A program made the position numbers and the translations under genes. Below are positions 10,001 through 13,779 of a DNA stretch of 13,779 nt, in pieces. Each line of letters begins with the position of its first letter. The stretch's first letter is position 1. The stretch lies in contig MU623725.1 of the NCBI GenBank assembly GCA_025201765.1, positions 1 through 13,779 of the forward strand. The letters run 5' to 3'. Origin of the DNA: Daldinia sp. FL1419. Taxonomy: Eukaryota; Ascomycota; Sordariomycetes; Xylariales; Hypoxylaceae. The notes beneath the pieces are model-generated. The model was given only the letters and a program-made list of their open reading frames with translations. It made no database searches and was not told the DNA's origin.

Positions 10001-10329
10001 TTATATATTATAATAATTACCCAACCCAATATTATATTTATTTATTTAAAACTAACCCAATTTAACCTAAATCCAAATTTGAAACATTATACAACAATTA
10101 ACCAAATTATATAATATCTCCAACATACATAAGGATATACCCTAAAACTAAATGAAGGTAACATCTTTAAAGTTATTAACAATACCTCATTTATTAATAA
10201 TATAATTAATTAAAAAAATTTATAAATATATATAATAAAACTATTTAATAAAACAATTAATTAAAAAATTAATAAATAAAATATAATTATTACCTTTACT
10301 ATTAAAATTAAATTATTTATCTTAATTTA
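7100..10329 (+). pseudogene. copia pol remnant, 5' part: protease, integrase, reverse transcriptase, RNase H start
   Basis: Decayed polyprotein in a single plus-strand frame from 7181 to 10324 with stops but no frameshift. Protease: ILDLRTTIHIF at 7181-7213, where DLRT (7187-7198) stands for DSGA. GAG-pre-integrase: His 7622, Tyr for His 7637, Cys 7715, Tyr for Cys 7724. Integrase: Asn for Asp at 7805 and 7994, Lys for Glu at 8102, spaced as DD35E, with NGTAKHLG matching the NGGAERSG block. Between integrase and RT, an open run at 8681-8911 is in the same frame and is only a stop-free stretch of pol. RT: QYKVCLMVKKRLTGD near 9311 (YKARLVVRG block), Asn for Asp at 9449, PYIFIKNRIFFFIYVDNI near 9644-9697 with YVDN at 9683-9694. 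RNase H lead-in: TQPNIIF at 10019 for TRPDI-F, then LNPNLKHYTTINQII. Confidence 0.88.
10316..10329. repeat. Left target-site duplication of SINE-like copy B
   Basis: TTTATCTTAATTTA, repeated exactly at 10606-10619. Fourteen bases is typical of target-primed reverse transcription. It falls inside the RNase H reading frame of the copia element. Confidence 0.88.
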
Positions 10330-10605
10330 TTTATTTATTATTATTTATTTATTATTACCCCAATTTACCTAAAATATATTACAGATATCCGGTCCATCTT
10401 TTAATATTTGTTCCGGGTAAGAACCGTGTTCCGGAGAAAACCTACCCGCCGCCTATCCGGACAAGTTACATTATTATAACTTTGGCTTCACCTTATATTC
10501 CTATTGGAACTCACCTTCCAATAAAAATAATTAGACCTTAATATGGAAAAACATTTTATGCGTTACAATGCCAGCTGCGTGAAGTGATGTGGCGGCGGCC
10601 CAGGT
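10330..10605 (-). mobile_element. SINE-like element, copy B, inserted in copia RNase H
   Basis: A 276-bp insert between exact 14-bp duplications. The plus-strand start is an (ATTT/ATT)n run, so on the minus strand the element ends in an A-rich simple-sequence tail, as non-LTR retroposons do. The minus-strand head begins ACCTGGGCCGCCGCC and is the most GC-rich part of the window. No ORF is present. A GGTTCTTACCC on the minus strand (10415-10425) faintly resembles a pol III B box, but two core positions differ and no convincing A box lies at a normal distance, so tRNA or 5S origin is unproven. It could instead be a non-autonomous derivative of a LINE. The similarity to copy A starts in the tail run and reaches the last base before the duplication. 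Confidence 0.82.
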
Positions 10606-10619
10606 TTTATCTTAATTTA
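10606..10619. repeat. Right target-site duplication of SINE-like copy B
   Basis: Exact copy of 10316-10329. Confidence 0.88.
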
Positions 10620-10970
10620 AATTATAAAAAAAAAAATTCTATATATTATAGTTAATTAAAAATTTTAGAATTAAATTTAAAAATTAAATTATACTTTTAT
10701 TATACAATAATAAACAAATAATTAAATTAATTACTAAAAATATCAAAAAATTTAAAATAAAATTAAAATATATAAATATATATAATTATTAATTTAGATA
10801 AGAAATTTAAAGAAACTATATTAAAATTAACTATATTAATTTAGAAGATATAAATATAAATGGATTTATAAAAACATTATTAAAAGAAAAGTATATCCAT
10901 TTTAAAAAATAGATAAATTTGGTGGATATTTTAGATCATTTAAAAGCCAAAGTATTTAGAAATATAGATA
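10620..10970 (+). pseudogene. copia pol remnant, 3' part: RNase H C-terminus
   Basis: Continuation of RNase H after the SINE-like insertion. The frame reads YNNKQIIKLIT at 10703-10735, where copia RNase H has CDNKQTI (Cys to Tyr, Asp to Asn). It then reads TKNIKKFKIKLKYINIYNY (10733-10789), matching the TKLRHVDIHHHW block, and ends with INLVDIL near 10913-10933, like the LVDI terminus of fungal copia proteins. The frame at 10703 is not the one expected from simple removal of the insert. A run of eleven A near 10626-10636 is the likely place of a one-base indel. The original stop codon cannot be placed with certainty, because the frame stays partly readable up to the polypurine tract. Confidence 0.82.
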
Positions 10971-11105
10971 AAATAATATAATAAAAATAAAAAATAAATG
11001 AGGAAGTTATTAAAGAGATATAATTAGAAGAATATCCTAACTTAAAAATGTAAAAGGATTACGTTTTAATATTATACACTCCAGATTCACCTATCAGCTT
11101 CATCT

Positions 11106-11114
11106 GGGGGGGTA
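11106..11114 (+). promoter_or_regulatory. Polypurine tract of copia element
   Basis: Seven consecutive G followed by TA, ending directly at the TG of the 3' LTR. This is where plus-strand DNA synthesis is primed. In a region where G is largely mutated, its survival is notable, and it fixes element orientation as plus. Confidence 0.8.
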
Positions 11115-11264
11115 TGTTAAATTAATAAACCTAAAAATAACATAGAAAAATTCTTTTCCATGCAACAATTCCATAAAAAGCCTCACCACTCTATTCTAGA
11201 ATTCTAACAATAATAACAACTTGAATTCTACAATCATAATTTTTTCCCTATGTATTATGTGACA
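11115..11264 (+). repeat. 3' LTR of copia element
   Basis: 150 bases, TGTTAAATTAA to ATGTGACA, aligned without gaps to 5555-5704. The differences are mainly G-to-A in the first third and retained C in the second half. The central block, from about CAACAATTCC to TCTAGAATT, is nearly identical in both LTRs. Confidence 0.93.
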
Positions 11265-11269
11265 CCATC
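11265..11269. repeat. Right target-site duplication of copia element (CCATC)
   Basis: Exact copy of 5550-5554, directly after the terminal CA. Confidence 0.92.
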
Positions 11270-11344
11270 ACATTCACAATTCAGTGCCACCTCAAAAAGC
11301 CCACTTTGCTTTCATATATGCACTACATCAAGCAAAAGAAATAA
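11270..11344. other. Undecayed flank between copia element and right LINE
   Basis: About 75 bases of ordinary composition with no recognisable gene. It is the downstream side of the copia target site and the upstream side of the truncated LINE. Its lack of erosion suggests it is single-copy DNA or too short a duplication to be hit. Confidence 0.5.
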
Positions 11345-13779
11345 AATATTTTATAAAAAGCTAAAAAAAATATATATAAATAATAAATAAATTAAAAAAA
11401 TAAAAATAGTAAGAAATTTTTGGTAAAATTTAGGCAATATTAAAAAGATTATAAAAAAAAATAAAAAAAATAATTGAAAATTAATTTCAATAAAAGTTTT
11501 AAAAAATAATAAAGTTTTATAAAGAAAAATAGGTTAAATTATATAATTAATAATTAATAATTTATTAAAAAAGAAAGCCTTTTAATATTATATTATTGAT
11601 TTAATAAAAGATTATAGGTTATAAATAAAAAAAATATAATATTAAAAATTTTCTTTTTCAAATTTTATAATTAATTTATTTAATATTTCTAATTTTATAA
11701 TACAATTAGAAAAATCTTAGGAAAATAAATTTAAAATATTTAAAAAAATAAAATTAAAAAAAAACAATTTTAAAGATAATTAAATTGTAAAAGGTTATTA
11801 ATAAAAATTTATTATTGATAAAATTCTTTAAAATATATAAAATATTATTATATAAAATATTTATTGTAATTATAATATAAAATTTTATATTTAAATATTA
11901 TTTGAAAATATTTTATAAAATTATAATAATAATATTATTAAAACTTAAAAAATTTAAAAAAGAAAAAGTTTTTAAATATTTATAAATTAACATTTTTTTA
12001 AAGAATTATAAAGAAAATAATTAAAAAATAATAAGAAATTATATTATAATAATAATAGAATAATTATTAGAATGAAAATAAAAATTATAAATATTATATA
12101 ATATAATAATGTTATAATATCTTTTTTATAATTAAATATTTTAGATATTTTTAATAATATTATTTTATAAAAATTTATATATATATTATATTAAAAAGGA
12201 TATTTAATATAAATAATAAATTAAATTAATAATTTTATGGAAAAATAAGAGGTATAATTAATTTTTAATGGTAAAAAAGGTAAAGTTTATTTTTTTATTA
12301 TAAATATTTTATAAGGTGTTTTATTATTATTTATTTTATTTATTATTTATATAATTATTTTATATAAATAATTGGATTAGGAGGGTATTTTAATTATTAA
12401 TTTTGTATAGAATATAAATATATTAATAATAAAATATTTTATAATTAAAAATTATGTTAGGTTAAAATGAGTGGATAGAATATGTTTGGATTAGGTATAA
12501 AAACATAATATAATTTTTATAATATAAAAAAATAAATATTTAAAAATAATTAAAATAAAAATAGAAAAATAATAGTATATTTTATTTAAATATGATAATA
12601 ATAATAATAATTGAATTTTATATAAATAAAGGAAATTTTAATTTTAAGATTTAAGAAGTAGGTTGAAAAATTTAAGAATAAGTAGAATTTTAAAGGTTTA
12701 AAAAAATAATGAGGCTTTTTTATTATTATGTAGATATTAAATATATATATAATAAAAATTAAGGTTAATTAAAATATTAAATAGTAGGAATATTAATATT
12801 TTAAAGAAATCTTTTTAAATTATTAGATGGAAAGATAAGAATAATATTAGAAAAATATTATAATGTTAATAATTTAATTATTATTTTTTGATATAAAAAA
12901 TAATTATTAATATTTTAATTTATGGAAGTATAAAATATTAATATTATTATAAATATATATTAAAAAAATAAGACTAAAGGTTTTTTTAATTAATAAAAGG
13001 ATTTTTAAAATAAATATTTTTAGGTGTAATTAATAAATATTAATAAAATGAATATAAAAAAAATTATATTATAAAATAATTATAATATTAATAATATTAA
13101 AATAAATAATTTTTCTAACATTATTAAAATGTATAAGAATCATGGATTTAGTAAGTAAAGGATTAAATATACTAAAAATAATTGTTAAATATTACTAATA
13201 ATTTTTTTAAAAATTAAAAATTTTGAAGAAATTATAATAAAACTTTCTTAATTAATTTCTAGAATTATATTGAAAAGGTGTAATTATGTTTTTTGTATAA
13301 TTTTTTGTCCTTAATAAACAAAACGTTTTTATAATATATAATTATATTAAGATTATAGTTTTAATATAATATAATATTAAAATATTATATTAAATTTAGG
13401 ATATTATAATAATTTTTAATAAAAAAAATCAAAATATTTAAAGAAGGTTAATAATAAAATAAAATTGAAAAAGTAGTGAAATATTTATAAATATGTAAAT
13501 CTTTTTTTATTTAATGTAATATATATATAAAAATAGAATATGTTTTTTAAAATGATATTAATTTATAAATGTAATAGGTATAATAATATTATATTATAAT
13601 ATTGTAAAATATAAATAAAATATATGAAAAAAATTGAAATTAATTAAAAAAGGTTATAAATTAATAGTATTATTTTAAATTATTTTAAAAAGTAAATATA
13701 ATATTGTAATATTAAAAAGAAAATTGTAAAATAAAAATAAGTAATAATCTTTTATAAAAATATAAAATTATTTATATAT
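11345..13779 (+). mobile_element. Decayed LINE, right copy, 5'-truncated
   Basis: Inverted copy of the left LINE. Homology begins abruptly near 11,345 (opposite 2,911 in the left copy) and is followed by eye to about 13,025 (opposite about 790). The truncation point lies downstream of the endonuclease, at the start of the RT-linked region, as in the usual 5'-truncated LINE insertion. From 13,030 to the window end I see only decayed AT-rich sequence that I could not align to the left copy. The 3' tail and target duplication are not in view. Confidence 0.78.
11400..13000 (+). pseudogene. LINE ORF2 remnant, right copy: partial RT and C-terminal region
   Basis: Coding remnant matching the left ORF2. 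TAG-GTT-AAA-TTA at 11530-11541 stands opposite WVKL of the left copy, with Trp changed to a stop. NFV-stop-NINILIIKYF at 12399-12434 is the RT catalytic box, with the aspartate codons lost. Relative to the left copy it lacks about 120 bases near 12,535 (the thumb segment) and about 250 bases near 12,580 (left coordinates about 1,536-1,658 and 1,232-1,482). Both junctions lie in short A/T-rich repeats. The plus strand keeps G but has almost no C. Confidence 0.72.

Larger units (their letters stand above)
5555..11264 (+). mobile_element. Full-length Ty1/copia LTR retrotransposon, inactivated
   Basis: A 5.7-kb element bounded by two direct 150-bp LTRs (TG…CA) and a perfect 5-bp target duplication. 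A seven-G polypurine tract precedes the 3' LTR, fixing the plus strand as sense. Domains occur in the order protease (7187), GAG-pre-integrase zinc region (7622-7726), integrase core (7805-8104), reverse transcriptase (about 9,290-9,900) and RNase H (about 10,015-10,930), which is the Ty1/copia rather than the Ty3/gypsy order. All are in one frame up to the SINE-like insertion. Removing the 276-bp insert and one 14-bp duplication leaves a length of about 5.4 kb, typical of copia elements. No primer-binding site is recognisable after 5704. The catalytic residues I located are altered by G-to-A changes, so it cannot move itself. Confidence 0.93.

Noticed and set aside
10415..10425. Pol III B box in the SINE-like element
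   Set aside because: The minus-strand GGTTCTTACCC (GGTTCCTACCC in copy A) differs from the core at two positions and has no A box at normal spacing. Kept only as a possibility in the element entry.
1..13779. Mitochondrial, apicoplast or naturally AT-rich protist DNA
   Set aside because: The paired repeats differ by transitions, GC-normal islands coincide with short repeats, and fungal-type copia and Tad-like motifs are present. AT richness is therefore acquired by mutation rather than genome-wide composition.

Overview
This window looks like an AT-rich heterochromatic block from a filamentous ascomycete. It has no intact host gene. It is a nest of fungal-type retrotransposons eroded by C-to-T / G-to-A transitions, the signature of repeat-induced point mutation (RIP). 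Three things support this. Two copies of each repeat differ almost only by transitions. Stop codons sit where family-conserved Trp, Gln or Arg codons belong. Catalytic Asp and Glu codons have become Asn and Lys codons while the reading frame survives for hundreds of codons. The species cannot be named from what is here.

Layout: 1 to about 3,400 is a LINE (Tad1-like non-LTR retrotransposon) on the minus strand, with endonuclease, reverse transcriptase and C-terminal parts readable in one decayed frame. 3,400-4,741 is featureless decayed DNA that may be its 5' part. 4,742-5,032 is copy A of a SINE-like element. 5,112-5,292 is a well-preserved solo LTR carrying a perfect 30-bp palindrome. 5,293-5,549 is the local pre-insertion DNA. 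5,555-11,264 is a full-length Ty1/copia element with 150-bp LTRs, a 5-bp target duplication (CCATC), a polypurine tract, and protease, integrase, reverse transcriptase and RNase H in the canonical copia order. Its RNase H region is interrupted at 10,330-10,605 by copy B of the SINE-like element, which has its own 14-bp target duplication. 11,270-11,344 is a short stretch of undecayed flank. From about 11,345 to the end lies a second, 5'-truncated copy of the LINE on the plus strand, so the two LINE copies form a large inverted repeat around everything else.

Insertion order from nesting: the copia element entered the local DNA, and the SINE-like element then entered the copia element. The short repeats (solo LTR, copia LTRs, SINE-like copies) keep far more G and C than the long ones, as expected if duplications below a length threshold partly escape RIP. 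The surviving base is strand-specific over long tracts: G is nearly lost in some, C in others. Nothing here appears able to make a functional protein.
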